A DNA stretch of 64,000 bases from positions 57,092 through 121,091 of the forward strand of contig JASIRB010003451.1 of NCBI GenBank assembly GCA_030323885.1, in the 5' to 3' direction. Under the pieces are notes generated by a model. It searched no databases. It saw only the letters and a list, made by a program, of their open reading frames with translations, and was not told the origin of the DNA. The first letter of the stretch is position 1. Every line of letters starts with the position of its first letter. The position numbers and the translations under genes are program-made. This document shows positions 1 to 10,805 of the stretch, piece by piece. The stretch is from Branchipolynoe longqiensis (lineage: Eukaryota > Annelida > Polychaeta > Phyllodocida > Polynoidae).

Positions 1-130
1 GAGGCCACGGGCATAGAGGGAGGCCGTGTAGGCGGCGATCTGGAAGTCGGAGGGGTCGAGGGGGGCGAGCCCTCGGGCGATGCAGTAGGTGACGTAGTCG
101 CGGGCCTGGCCTCGGCCGGGGTAAAACCTG
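1..130 (-). CDS. DIRS-like tyrosine recombinase, N-terminal fragment (cut by window edge)
   Basis: Just downstream of the RT-RNase H stop, a different minus-strand frame stays open to the window edge. It reads about 43 residues, including GQARDYVTYCIARGL, PLDPSDFQIAAY and LYARGL. This resembles the N-terminal SAM-like core-binding domain of DIRS tyrosine recombinases, which cut and join the circular DNA intermediate of these retrotransposons. The order Gag, RT-RNase H, recombinase is the normal DIRS order, which supports the call. The catalytic R, HxxR and Y residues would lie outside the window, so activity cannot be judged. Confidence 0.6.
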
Positions 131-132
131 CA

Positions 133-1660
133 TCAGAGGCCGGGGTTAAAGGGGAAGGCGTCATGTGAGGGGGATGTGCGGCGGAGCCCGAGGCGGGCGA
201 CGCCGGCGCGGGCCACCTCGGCCCAGGGGCCCTCGAGGTGGGCGCGGCTGAGGGCGTCGGCGAGGACAAGCTCGGCCCCGGGCTTGTGGAGGATGGTGAG
301 GGTGAAGCATCGCGTCGCCGCGAGGAGCCAGAGCTCCCGAGCACAGGTCCCGAGGGTAGCATCGCGGGCGCGGCCCGAGGTGAGGGAGGCGGCGGAGGCC
401 ATGTTATCAGTATTGATCACGATGGTGGCCCCCGCCACGTCGTCAGGCATGAGGGCGCGGAGTGCGACGACGAGGTTGACCGCCTCCAACTCATGGATGT
501 CGGGGAACCGCCCTCGGAAGTCGGAGGTGTACCCTCGGGCGTAACAGTGGGTGGCAGAGAAGGCGCCCCCGCCCGTGAGGCAGGAGTCGCACTCTATGAC
601 GTGGACGCGCCCTGCCGGGGCGCGGAGGAGGTGGAGGCCATTGGAGGCCCGGCCGTAGAGGGCGAACCACCTCAGGTCCCGGAGGGCGTCGTCGTTGAGG
701 GTGAGCGAGGCGCAGCCGAAGCAGCGGCGGAGCGCCCCAAGGAGGCGACTCATGAACCTCCGGGCGGGGAGTACACTCCCAACGTGGTTCAAGCGCCCGA
801 GGAGGCTCTGGAGCTCGCGTTGAGTTATGGCGGGACAGGTGAGGCGGGCCTCGCATGAGAGGACGAGGTCGTCGACTTTGTCGGGGGCGATGCAAACCGT
901 CATCGCCTCGCTGTCGAGGGTGAAGCCTAGCCAGGTGAGGCGGCCAGCGGTGGGGGGGCACTTCCCGGGCGCCACGTCGAGCCCGAGGGTGGCAGCGAGG
1001 GCGAGGAAGGCGTCGAATGCCTGGCAGGCCCTGAGGTAGGAGGCCTCGCACCCGACAAAGTCGTCGACATAGACAAGGGTGTGAAAGCCGTCGCGCCTCA
1101 TGATCCAGGCGACGGCCGCCGTCACACGCACACAGGCCGCGCCCGAGGAGCGGCAGCCAAAGGGGAGGGCGAGGTCAATGTAAACCTTTTGGTTGAGGGT
1201 GATCCCGTATAGGGGGCAGGCCAGGGGGTCGGCGCGGAGTTGCCGGTATGCGCGGGAGATATCGGCGGACCAGAGGTATGCGCCGGGGCCCTCTCCCGTG
1301 AGGCGGCGCCCGAGGTCAGCGACTGAGGGGAGGGTGTATGAGTGGGGTTTCCCGAGGTATTCCCGGCGAGGGATGCCGGCATTGACGCTGGCGCCGGGGG
1401 GGAAGGAGAGGTCGACGATGACCCGCCTCTTGTCGGGGTCAGATTTGGGGCGGGTCATCATGGGAGAGACCTGGGTCCAGGGGGTGAAGGGAGGGATGGT
1501 GAAGGGGCCCGCGAGGGCGCTGAGGGCGAGCTCGGTTTTTATGAAGGTCTCTATGTGGGGGGCGTGCTCAGGGGGCTCTCGGTGGTTGGTGAATGTAGGG
1601 CGGGGGGGGGGATGAGGCGGAGAAATTGGCGGGGAAGCCGAACTCGAGGAGGTCGAGGAG
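133..1660 (-). CDS. DIRS-like reverse transcriptase-RNase H
   Basis: The first ATG is at 1461 (442 aa), but the frame is open upstream to about 1660 and already reads RT-like sequence there (a GPF motif about 24 residues before the ATG). The true product is therefore longer and overlaps the Gag 3' end in the +1 frame. Numbered from the ATG, the RT palm shows VDLSFPPGASVN (16-27), the motif A aspartate in ADISRAY (D67), LPFGCRSSG (99-107) and YVDD (131-134). RNase H carboxylates are D292, E324 or E326, D352 in NTDN, and D402 in LADALSR. These residues are intact. The RT copies element RNA and RNase H removes the template. Fused RNase H without an aspartic protease is typical of DIRS rather than LTR elements. 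No internal stop is seen, so this may be a young copy. Confidence 0.9.
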
Positions 1661-3280
1661 GGCGGGGTCGGGGTAGTCGCGGTCGCGCCATGCGCGGATG
1701 TGGAGGCCAGAGGGGAGGGGGATGTGGCGGTTGGGTGCAGGGTGGCGGTCTGAGGGGGGGTCTGTTGGGTCGCGGCGGGCGGCGGCCAGAGGGGGGGCTT
1801 TGAAGCCTGGTGTGGTGTGAGCGGTTGGGTGCTCTGCGGTCAGGGCGCGGGCGGGCCGGGACGGCGGGGAGATGTGAGCGGGCGGCGGGATGTGAGAGGG
1901 CGGCGAGATGTGAGAGAGCGGGGAGTCAGAGGGCGGTGAGATGTGAGGAGGGTCGGTTGTGGGTGTGCGTGGGTCGGCGTGGGGGGTTGGGTGGGGCCGG
2001 CTGGGTCCCTCCGGGCCGTGTGGAGGGGGCGGCGGACTAAAAATCCGCCGAGGGGGCGGGGGCCCCCCCTCTCGGTTTCTCTTGCTATTACAGACGGCCT
2101 CGGAGTGCATAGTGAGGAATTTCCTAACGTTCGTGCAGTATGCGCAAGCGTGTCGATACCTCGACGCCCCCTCCCCATGTGTCTCGCCGGCGCCTGCCCG
2201 GTCGCAGGAGGCCGGGTCACGGTTCCAGGAGGGGCAGGGGGCCCCGTGGGATTCCCGGACGTAGGGGGTCCTGGTGTCGGTCTGGGGGCGGGAAAGGGGC
2301 CTGGGGGAGGGGCGGGCGGGGTCGGAGGAGCGGGCGGGGCTGGGGAGGGCAGCTGTGGGGGTGGTGAGGGCCTCCATGTGGAGCATGTTGATAGCGGTGG
2401 GGTCATGCCAGCCGTGTGGGAGCCTACCGTCCGCGATCCATGTAAATACCGTCTCCGAATAACGGCGGACGGTAGCCCAGGGGTGGATGAGATTATCCCG
2501 GTGGATGGTGAGGGCGTGGTGGCTGAGTCCGGGAAGGGAGTGGGCGGGGAAGGCGGGGTGGGCCTCCAGCATGCGGAGGGCGAGGGTGTATTCGTCCTTG
2601 GTGGCCTCCCCTCGCTTCACCGCCTTCCTCTCCGCCCCCCGTTCTATTAGATCACAAGGGAAAATGTAGTGGGGGGAAATACCTTTCCGTCGACCGGCGT
2701 TGTGAGTGTCGGCTGAGTCGAGGATTTCCCGGACGGCGTCGGCTGCGGAGGTGGCCGAGTAGGCGTGGGCGTCGCGGTAGTGCAGGGCGGGCGGGGCCTC
2801 CGAGGGCTGAGAGGCAGATGCCCCTCCCCTGGTGAAGCGGAGGTAGTCGTGGTGGATGGCCCCTGGAGCCGCCGGCAGAGGTGGCGGAGGCGGGTGGGCC
2901 CCCCCCACGGTGTGGTGGGGGGCCCGCGGAGGGTCGATCTGCTGAGGCAGTGCCAGCGGGGGCGCGGCGACCGGGGCGGGGGCGTGATGAGGCGTGGCTC
3001 CGCGCTGGTCCCGGGCGTCGATTATGTCGAGCCTCGCCGTCATGCGCTCCATGGCCGCGACTGTGTCGAGTAGAGTCGCCTGCATGGTGCGCCCCCATTC
3101 CGAGGGGGGGTCGCCGGGGACGGTCCTCGGGAGCGGGGCGGCCTGAGGAGGCGAGGAGGGCGCGGATGAGTGTGTCGATCCGGTCGATCCCGCCTCGGAG
3201 ATGCGCTGCGCCTCCCTGCGGGCGGCGCGCCTCCCCCGGCCTCGTCCGTTAGGCATGATGTGGCGTGGAGAGAGAGCCAA
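1568..3280 (-). CDS. DIRS-like Gag protein
   Basis: A 570-residue frame upstream of the RT on the same strand. A basic N-terminus (GRGRGRRAARRE) is followed by a short helical stretch (about 64-90), a proline-rich linker, and a more conserved block at about 165-305 containing SATSAADAVREILDSA. A cysteine/histidine cluster follows (C349, C359, C379, C382, C397, with CPSWNRDPASCD and HACAYC), and then a long proline/serine tail. The Cys/His cluster near a PSWN motif resembles the nucleic-acid-binding region of DIRS Gag proteins. The ATG at residue 9 (MPNGRG) is an alternative start. The repeated SPPSHIS phrases at about 450-480 are encoded by a small tandem repeat and may vary in length. It likely packages element RNA. 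The family call rests on context plus the Cys cluster. Confidence 0.75.
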   Translation of the reverse strand: MALSPRHIMPNGRGRGRRAARREAQRISEAGSTGSTHSSAPSSPPQAAPLPRTVPGDPPSEWGRTMQATLLDTVAAMERMTARLDIIDARDQRGATPHHAPAPVAAPPLALPQQIDPPRAPHHTVGGAHPPPPPLPAAPGAIHHDYLRFTRGGASASQPSEAPPALHYRDAHAYSATSAADAVREILDSADTHNAGRRKGISPHYIFPCDLIERGAERKAVKRGEATKDEYTLALRMLEAHPAFPAHSLPGLSHHALTIHRDNLIHPWATVRRYSETVFTWIADGRLPHGWHDPTAINMLHMEALTTPTAALPSPARSSDPARPSPRPLSRPQTDTRTPYVRESHGAPCPSWNRDPASCDRAGAGETHGEGASRYRHACAYCTNVRKFLTMHSEAVCNSKRNREGGPPPPRRIFSPPPPPHGPEGPSRPHPTPHADPRTPTTDPPHISPPSDSPLSHISPPSHIPPPAHISPPSRPARALTAEHPTAHTTPGFKAPPLAAARRDPTDPPSDRHPAPNRHIPLPSGLHIRAWRDRDYPDPALLDLLEFGFPANFSASSPPPPYIHQPPRAP

Positions 3281-3352
3281 AGAAAAAAGGGTAGGAGGAG
3301 AGGAGTGTGTGGAGGCAGGAAGGCGAGTGGCCCGAGGAGAGGCTGGAGGCGG

Positions 3353-3358
3353 TTATAA
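3353..3358 (-). promoter_or_regulatory. possible TATA-like box upstream of the DIRS Gag
   Basis: TTATAA lies about 75 bases upstream of the Gag ATG in an otherwise GC-rich leader. It could be a promoter of the element, but a hexamer alone is weak evidence. Confidence 0.2.
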
Positions 3359-3449
3359 GGGAAGGAGCGGGGGGTATTATGTAAGAGCCAACGGCTGGAG
3401 GAAAGAGGGGAGAGGGGGGGAGTGCCCTCCCTCGCCTCGCATCAACCGC

Positions 3450-3843
3450 AATGCGAGCATTACGACCGATGTGACATCTGCATTCGATCATGAGGTTAAC
3501 CTGGAAGGACAAAGTGACAAATAAGGAAATACTCGAACGGACGTGGCTGCCCTCTATGGAAGATCTTCTGATCAAAAAGAATCTCCGGTGGACTGGACAG
3601 CTTATGAGGATGTCATCAGGCAGGCTACCAAAGCAGATCCTCTATTCTCAACTGTCTTCTGGTTACATAAAGAGAGGGCGCCCTCATCTCCGGCTCAAGT
3701 ATACCATCAAGAGAAACCTGAAGCTGAGAGACATTAAGACCGACTCATGGACATCACTCTCACAGCAGAGAGCTAAATGGAGAGCGACAGTCAAGTAATG
3801 AAAGCAGTCTTTGTCGCATAGTGACCGACAGCATGATGATGAT
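3450..3843 (+). mobile_element. LINE-A 3' fragment, copy 1 (5'-truncated non-LTR retrotransposon)
   Basis: Codes for about 103 residues starting MRLTWKDKVTNKEILE and containing LRWTGQLMRM, RLPKQILYSQL, RGRPHL and a final AKWRATVK. This is the C-terminal end of an APE-type LINE ORF2, after the RT domain. The stop is followed by a short 3' UTR (GTCGCATAGTGACCGACAGC) and an ATG/GAT-trinucleotide tail. Three other copies here share the same end. The 5' boundary next to the DIRS leader is not exact. Confidence 0.8.
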
Positions 3844-3845
3844 GA

Positions 3846-4200
3846 GGTGAGTGAGTGAGTGAGTGTAGGAGAGTGAGTGTCAGTGAGTGAGTGTAGGTGA
3901 ATGAGTGATTGAGTGAGTGTAGGTGAGTGAATGTAGGTGGGTGGATGAATGAGTGAGTGTAGGTGGGTGAGTGAGTGTAGGTGAGTGAGTGTAGGTGAGT
4001 GAGTGAGTGTCGGTGGGTGGGTGGGTGAATGAGTGAGTGTAGATGAGTGAGTGAGTGTAGGTGAGTGGGTGGGTGAATGAGTGAGTGTAGGTGAGTGAGT
4101 GTAGGTGAGTGAGTGTAAGTGGGTGGGTGAGTGAGTGTATGTGGGTCAATGAATGAGTGAGTGTAGGTGAGTGAGTGATAGTGAGTGAGTGAGTGAGTCA
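3846..4200 (+). repeat. GTGAGTGAGTGTAG-type minisatellite
   Basis: Irregular mixture of GAGT and GTAGGT units abutting the LINE-A tail. The tail may have seeded it. The antisense reading frame of Thr/His/Ser repeats is an artefact. Confidence 0.9.
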
Positions 4201-4744
4201 GGATACAGTGACATTCATTTGGCGTCTTGTTTACTTAAAGAAAGCATGAAATGTCGTTTGGTTTAAATAAATGTCACCCCAAAATGAGTTTGCTTTCAGT
4301 TGGCAGCAAATGACGGGTGTTGGTTTTCATGTTGTTACGACAGCAGACAACATTCGGCGACATCACATCAGATCGAGTGTGCAAAACCGGAAGTAGCCAC
4401 CATTTTAAAAAGGGGGACTGCAACTGCGAGTATTTTTTCAAAATTGTTATTGGTATTCACATTTCCCTCCCAGTGCAGCCCAAACAGTGAATGGTCCAAC
4501 CCTGGATTTAAACAAAATAAAATAATTTAAAAAGCAATAAAAACATGCTTTAAAATGCTGTGTTCTCTGAACCTGGTATTTCCCATGTTTTATTTCTGAG
4601 CAAAGATCGATGGTATTTAAAAGCTTGATGGCATCGATCCGTCTGCCCAACTTTCCCGGTTTGTGATTGTGAACAGCAGAACAGCGCGTCAAGCGCTACT
4701 GCCTGTTGACACTCGTCAAACTTCTTCAATCTGTGTAGTCAACT
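4201..4744. other. unique-looking AT-rich sequence, no gene recognised
   Basis: Separates two tandem arrays. Short open frames exist on both strands (76 and 81 codons) without recognisable motifs. No TIR or TSD was seen. Confidence 0.4.
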
Positions 4745-6535
4745 ACTGACTAACCCCCACCCACCGACACCCACACCCCGACACCCACACCCACACCCAC
4801 ACCCCGACACCCACACCGTCACACACATCCACACCGTCACACACACACACACATCCACACCCACACCTACATCCACACCCTCACACACACCCACACCCCT
4901 ACACCCACACACACCCACACATACATCCACACCATCACACAAATATCCACACCCACACCTACATCCACACCCTCAAACACATCCACACCCACACCTACAT
5001 CCACACCCTCACACACACATCCAGCTCACACCTACATCCACAACCACACCCACGCCCACACCCCTACACCAACCCACACATCCACATCCTCAAACACATC
5101 CACATCCACACATACATCCACACCCTCACACACACACCCCTACACCGACACACACCCAAACATAGATCCACACCCTCACACACACATCCACACCCACAAC
5201 TACATCCACCCCCTCACACACTCATCCACACTCACACCTACATCCACACCCACACCCACACCCACACCACTACACCAACCCACACATCCACACCCTCACA
5301 CACATCCACACCGACATCCACACCCTCACACATACACACCCACACCTACATCCACACCCACACCCACACCCACACCCACACCCACGCCCACACCCACACA
5401 CACCATCCCACACACTCACACCCACACCCAAACCCACACACCAACGCCCACCCACACATCCACACCCTCACACACATCCACACCCACACACCCACACCCA
5501 CACCCACACCCCTGCACCCACACACACCCACACCCACACATACACGCACACCCTCACACACATCCACACACACCCACACATACATCCACACCCTCACACA
5601 CACATCCCCACCCACACCTACATCCACACCCACACACACATCCACACCCACACCCACGCCCACACCCCTACATACACACCCACACCCATGCACACCTAAA
5701 TCCACACATATCCACACCCTCACACACACGTCCCACCCACGCACATCCACAGTCCTACACCCGCCTGCAACTACACCTAAGCATACACCCACACCCAGAC
5801 CCACCCCCTACACCAACACCCACACCGACCCCTATATTCACAACCCACCCACACCCCTACACCCACACCCATGCACACCTACATCCACACCCTCACAGAC
5901 ACAGACACACCCACACACAGATCCACACCTATCCACACCTATATTCACATCTCCGCCCACACACCTATACCCACACCCACACCCACACCTACATCCACAC
6001 CCACACACATCCACACCCACACCTATATTCAGAACCCCACCCACACCCACCCACACCTCTACACCCACACCCATGCTCGCCTACATCCACACCCACATCC
6101 ACACCCACACACACATCCACACCTATCCACACCCACACCTATATTCACTTCTCCACCCACACACCTATACCCACACCCACACACACCTCTACAACCACAC
6201 CCACGCAGACACCCACACCTATATTCACATCCCCCCACGCACACTTACACCCACACTAACACCAACAGCCATACCAATACCCACACCTAATCCGGCATCC
6301 ACAGCCAAGCTCACACCCACGTCCACATCCTCACTCACCCACACCCACATCTATTTTCACACCCACACTACACCCATATCCACACCCCACACACGCGCAC
6401 ACACAGACACACCCACACACATACCCACACCAAGCCCCACACCCACACCCACACCCACACCCACACCCACACCCAAACCCACACCCACACCCACACCCAC
6501 ACCCACACCCACACCCACACTCGCATCCATCCGGG
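4745..6535. repeat. CACACC/CCACAC long simple-sequence array (about 1.8 kb)
   Basis: Degenerate units of CACACCCACA with interspersed ACCTACATCC and ACCCTCACAC variants, giving a loose higher-order pattern. It ends in a nearly pure (ACACCC)n block at about 6430-6520. All long frames across it are low-complexity shadows. Confidence 0.95.
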
Positions 6536-6599
6536 ACAGCGAACACGTGACCACGAACCGGGAACCAGCCAGCTGACAAGTGACGTTTTGAAAACAAGC

Positions 6600-6935
6600 A
6601 GCAATAGCAAAAAATGACTGTATATACAACATAATAAACAAATGTAGCAATAACTGATAGATAGCTGTAGTAAAATCAAGTAAATACACACAAACAGATT
6701 CTATAAATGCAAATGATTTGTTTGTACAAAACCACAGATAAATGACTAGCAGGTACAAAATAAATTACTGTAGCAACAACTGGTTAATACTTATAACAAT
6801 AACAAATAGTTGACTGTAGCAAGAAAGAACGATTGGCTATAGCAATATAAAGTAACTAATTGTACCAACAACAATAATATCTGCATAGAGCTACAAAAAT
6901 AACTGACTATAAAAACAAAGGATATCTGATTGTGG
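6600..6935 (+). repeat. TAGCAACAAC-type minisatellite, left block (degenerate)
   Basis: Degenerate units built on TGTAGCAACAACTGA. The array resumes at 7490 and again at 10558, so two insertions appear to split one ancestral array. Confidence 0.6.
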
Positions 6936-7489
6936 CAACAGAAATCTTCCCGCCATCCCTCATTCGAGCTGCTGCCCGGTCTCAGCTTGGTCCGGCTATA
7001 CATCTACCCTTGCCCCAAACTTGGATGGCCCTGCACTCCTCCTTCCCTCCGCTAGGCCCTTGACCTCCCGCTATCTAACCAAGACACTCTGGCTGGCAGA
7101 TGCAGCTGCACTTTGCCAGGACTCCTCCTTCACGATCCACAGTCTTTGTTGAGGAGCGGCACAGGCCTGTAAGGTGGCAGGGCTGCGTCTTCCTGGCCTC
7201 ATGTTCGCCGGTTCCTGGAAGTCGGCTGCGGTACGCTCATACCTGCTCCCCTCGAGGTTGCCGAAGCCCCTCCAGCGCTCGCTCGGTTGTTGGGTGAATG
7301 CTGATTGGTTCTACACTCTACCTGCTCCTGGTTCTATCCTGAACTGCTCACTTCCATGTGGTCCCTGCCAGCCAGTCAAACTTGATCAAATTTCCTGACA
7401 TGACATAGGGTCACTGCCACCCACTTGCTCGACCTACCTGTGGGTCTGATTTATTTTATTAAATTCTTTTTTAAATCTCTTGTCTCCTC
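6936..7489. other. insertion of unknown type within the minisatellite
   Basis: GC-richer than the array on both sides, with no recognisable protein, TIR or tRNA-like head. It interrupts the repeat between 6935 and 7490, so it is probably a mobile element fragment. Confidence 0.35.
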
Positions 7490-7910
7490 TTACTTATCTC
7501 AGGCTGAGTGAAGTGGTAACTACAAATTTCTGACAGTAGCAACAACATAATAATTAATTACCTATGATAACAGCAAATAACTGACAGTAGCCACAACATA
7601 ATAACTATTTACCTGTGGTATCTACAAATAACTGACAGTAGCAACAATATAATAATTAATTACCTGTGGTAACAACAAATAACTGACAGTAGCCACAACA
7701 TAATAATAAATTACCTGTGGTATCTACAAATTACTGACAGTAGCAACAACATAATAATTAATTACCTGTGGTAACTACAAGTAACTGATAGTAGCAAAAA
7801 CATAATAATTAATTAGCTGTGGTAATTACAAGTAACTAACATTAGCAACAACAAATAATTTCATATGATGACAACAAATAGCTGACAGTAGCAAAAACAG
7901 ATAATTCAGT
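7490..7910 (+). repeat. minisatellite, about 50-bp units (ACTGACAGTAGCAACAACAT)
   Basis: About seven units of the form ACTGACAGTAGCAACAACAT, AATTAATTACCTGTGGTA, ACAACAAATA, in which 'acaacaaat' and 'tctacaaat' alternate as sub-variants. Confidence 0.85.
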
Positions 7911-7995
7911 TCACTCGGACAAGCAGGAGACAAGGCAGGTGCATATGAGTTTTAACAAGTAAAGTTGAATAAAAACAAGTCAGTAACTCACTTGA

Positions 7996-8090
7996 GTTGA
8001 TCAGGTGTTACATCGAACGGCCGGCAGTGGACCAGTCTTAAGGTAGTATAAGGTGAACTTGTCAGTAGTTAGTCATTACAGTGTAGAACT
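7996..8090. repeat. direct repeat, copy 1 (possible split-repeat terminus)
   Basis: Shares TTACATC, GGACCAGTCTTAA, GGTAGT and GAACTTRTCAG in the same order with 8874-8965, at roughly 75-80% identity by eye. The copies are about 880 bases apart. Confidence 0.55.
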
Positions 8091-8299
8091 TGTAATTGAA
8101 CAAGCCAAATGTGAGACACGCGATCAGGAACCTCTTTGTAAAAATATAGGGATTTTCAGTTCGGATTTATATATTGGCAGAGAGCATTACTATTCTCAGG
8201 CGACGGAGTGGGGACCAAGGTTATGTAACAGAGAAGCAAGGGGTGCCCCACTCGCTGTGTGACATAAGAGACTATGTAGAAAATATGATAACACATAGT

Positions 8300-8870
8300 G
8301 CCTGAGATTATGACTTGATGTTCCTATGTAAGAGACAGTTACTGTTTAGTGAAATGTTCCCTCTACGCACCAGTAAGAGTGCAAAAGGGGGGCGAAGGAC
8401 ATTTTTAATGTATGTTTATTGTAACTGTCTGCAACTGCCTGTTACCACAGGGTCGATGGGCAAGCACACCCAGCCATCCTGCATACATTATGGACACCAC
8501 CTGCAGCTGGGGTTGAGTGACAGCTGCCCCTATTAGGGCATCACCCCCCAGGCTGTAGAGGGTGTCTGATTGGCTGGATGTTGGAGGCCCAGTCACCTGT
8601 ATCCCATACACCTGACACACAGACCTTACTCTAGAATTATTCATTCAGAATTCACTCTTGGTTAGGCACTCTAGCTGGAGACACCTCTTCTCTTGTCCAG
8701 GAACCCAGACACTCTGCTGAGGCTCCACTTTCTATAAACAAACTAGCAGCAGCTATTCCAAAGGCAATGAGCTGGGTGCAACAACCATGGGACTCCGCTT
8801 CAATGGGCTGTAGGCACTGATTCTACTACACACTAACAAGAGTAATGAGGATCTATGTGGACAATACTTA
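8300..8870. other. no gene recognised
   Basis: Lies between the two direct repeats. A 79-codon minus-strand frame shows no motif. If the split-repeat reading is right, this would be the A2 segment of a PAT-like end. Confidence 0.3.
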
Positions 8871-8873
8871 TCC

Positions 8874-8965
8874 AGAGCTGATCATGTATTACATCAAGCG
8901 GTTAACATTGGACCAGTCTTAAAGGTAGTGCAACTTGAACTTATCAGAGGATAGTTGTTACAAGC
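8874..8965. repeat. direct repeat, copy 2 (possible split-repeat terminus)
   Basis: Partner of 7996-8090. It lies immediately 3' of the recombinase frame in the element's orientation. Confidence 0.55.
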
Positions 8966-9191
8966 ATAGAGCATAAATGCGAACAAACCAACTGGTTGTC
9001 CTGCAATTAGTAACCTCATTATGAAGTCAATCACAGGATAGGGGTAAAGCCTATCAAATCATGGCTTGCACCGAGTACAAGCTTTAAGTCAGCATTAGTA
9101 GATCAGTTCAGAATATCATCTTAGTATCATAGAGTCAAGTTGTATTAATCATTAGGTGAGAATAACAGTATAATGGTCTCGAAAACAGCGC

Positions 9192-10170
9192 TCAAACCAG
9201 CAAAGAACCGAGCGCTGTGGGAGCTAATGTAATAATTGTTGTGTTCAGGTAAGCCTTTAGTGCATTACTGCGCCATGTGCCATCTTGCATAATCTGTTCA
9301 ATATCCAGGCCTACTTCCTGGAAGGCTTGGGTAGCCCCTCTTCTACGCCTATGAAGGGTGTAGCTGTTCTTACGGCCTAGTGCTGCCATGGAGGAGATTT
9401 TTAAGGCTCTTAGGAGCATAGGAGCTGTTAGCGGTTCTCCCGAGGGAAGCATGAAGGCTGATGCATCATCGTAAGGACTCTGGGAGCTAGCATATCTAAT
9501 CCATGCTCTGAGTGGGCAGCAGTAGGAACTATTCAGAGCTGGCAAGTAGTATTTCATGAGGGAAAGACCTGCCGATCTCATTTTAGTGGACCGTACCGTG
9601 ACTATTAGCTTATCAAGGCTAGGTTTTATATCGCTGAATTTTAAGACATGAGGGCTACTATACAATGCTGCTGATGCAGGGACCTGGTTACTTTGCCTTA
9701 GTAGCATGGAATATCCCATTAATACTGCTGCAATTAGGACATTTGTGGTGGACTTGAGATTTGAGAGGAAGGCAATTATGTTTTTGAAGTCCTCCAGGTC
9801 GAAGGAGGGTGCTTTGGCTACCACCTGCGTTGAGCTTTTATATAGTGCCTTTTTCATGAGTTTTACTTCATGAGAGTCAAAGGTGTAAGGGTTCCCTTAT
9901 CCAAAGTTTAACTGAGCTAAAATAGTTCATAATGGCTCCTGGCGATTTTAATTTGTCATCTAAGTACAGGAGGAAAGACAACAGATCATAAACAATAGGA
10001 TTATTTATTAAAGTATTATCGTCAGCACAGAAAGAAAGGTAAGCATTAATGTGGGTCGTCTTGTTTTTCCACATTCTGAGAGTCAGGGCGCTCGTGTACA
10101 TGTTTAGTCTCTGGTGATGTGTCAGTGTGTATCCTGGAAGTAGAGGTAGATTCAACACCAGCTTCCATAT
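9192..10170 (-). pseudogene. DIRS/PAT-like tyrosine recombinase, frameshifted
   Basis: Two adjacent frames make one recombinase. The upstream 93-residue part (9877-10158) carries the helical core-binding domain (TSALTLRMWKNKTTHINAYLSF). The downstream 221-residue part (9192-9857) is the catalytic domain with R54 in MLLRQSN, K92, H169 and R172 in TLHRRRRG, W195 in GTWRSN and Y203 eight residues after the tryptophan. All catalytic residues are present. A one-base frameshift at about 9885 separates the two parts; the catalytic frame is open back through NPYTFDSHEVK. The enzyme would integrate the DNA circle of a DIRS-type element. It follows an RNase H remnant, as expected. This copy is dead through the frameshift and the upstream stop. 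Confidence 0.85.
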
Positions 10171-10194
10171 GATTTGTTCGTTATTATATGTTGA

Positions 10195-10530
10195 AATCTA
10201 GGATATCAAGGGAGAATTGAATTTTTATCTCTTTTATATTTAGAGTTTTGCAAAATTGATCTGCTTTTTCCTGGATTGATTCTGACTCAAATGATCTATG
10301 CAAAGTGTCTGCTAATACTAGCTGTTCTGCTGCCTTATGCTTAATTTCTGGCTCGAAGTTATGTTTTACCGAGAGTAGCCAGATTTGTCTTGCACATGCG
10401 CACAGTATTTTATCTTTTCATTTACCATTTTCAAATACTTGTGAGGCGATATTATCTGTGTTGACAATAATCTTATCTTATCTTAACAAAGTAAACAGAT
10501 CCGAACCCGTTGCCTTGTGAACCAAATTAC
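10195..10530 (-). pseudogene. DIRS-like RNase H, C-terminal remnant
   Basis: The minus-strand translation shows IIVNTDNIAS, ILCACARQIWLLSV, IKHKAAEQLV and LADTLHRSF, the last two-thirds of a DIRS RNase H. The aspartates in NTDN and LADT are kept. An in-frame stop follows ENGK. RT and Gag are missing, so the element is 5'-truncated near 10540, where the flanking minisatellite resumes. Confidence 0.75.
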
Positions 10531-10557
10531 ACATGTTAGCAGGCCGACATGAATAAT

Positions 10558-10805
10558 TCTGTGGCGACAACAAATAATTGACAGTAGCAACAACAGATTA
10601 CCTGTGGTAACAACAAAGAACTGACAGTAATAACATCGTACAATTAATTACCTGTGGTAACCAACTGTAGCAACAACAGGCAACTGGATGTAATAACAAC
10701 ATATAAATACCACTAGCAACAACAACAATTAAATTACTGAACCAACAAGAGATATTAAACTAACGGTGAAAAGAACCAATGTTATTAGTGTAGCAACAAC
10801 AGATA
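10558..10805 (+). repeat. TAGCAACAAC minisatellite, right block
   Basis: Same ACTGACAGTAGCAACAAC and ATTACCTGTGGTAACAAC words as 7490-7910, resumed after the DIRS remnant. Confidence 0.8.

Larger units (their letters stand above)
7912..10550 (-). mobile_element. decayed DIRS/PAT-like retrotransposon remnant
   Basis: Sits between two blocks of the same minisatellite, which gives approximate limits. On the minus strand it runs from an RNase H C-terminus through a complete-length but frameshifted tyrosine recombinase into non-coding DNA. That non-coding DNA holds a diverged direct repeat (7996-8090 and 8874-8965). Gag and RT are missing. The repeat pair downstream of the recombinase is compatible with the split direct repeats of PAT/Ngaro elements, but the matching upstream copy was not found. 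Confidence 0.6.

Noticed and set aside
491..1051. Arg/Pro-rich 186-codon minus-strand frame and plus-strand frames over the same region
   Set aside because: Shadow frames of the GC-rich RT-RNase H gene.
133..3280. Endogenous retrovirus or LTR retrotransposon
   Set aside because: No protease motif, no DDE integrase and no LTR were seen, and the downstream frame looks like a tyrosine recombinase.
4300..4692. Short frames of 76 and 81 codons on opposite strands
   Set aside because: No motif, no start context and no repeat in other copies; expected by chance.
9192..9857. Functional recombinase from the minus-strand 221-codon frame alone
   Set aside because: The core-binding domain is in another frame and an upstream stop disrupts the RNase H, so this copy is inactive.
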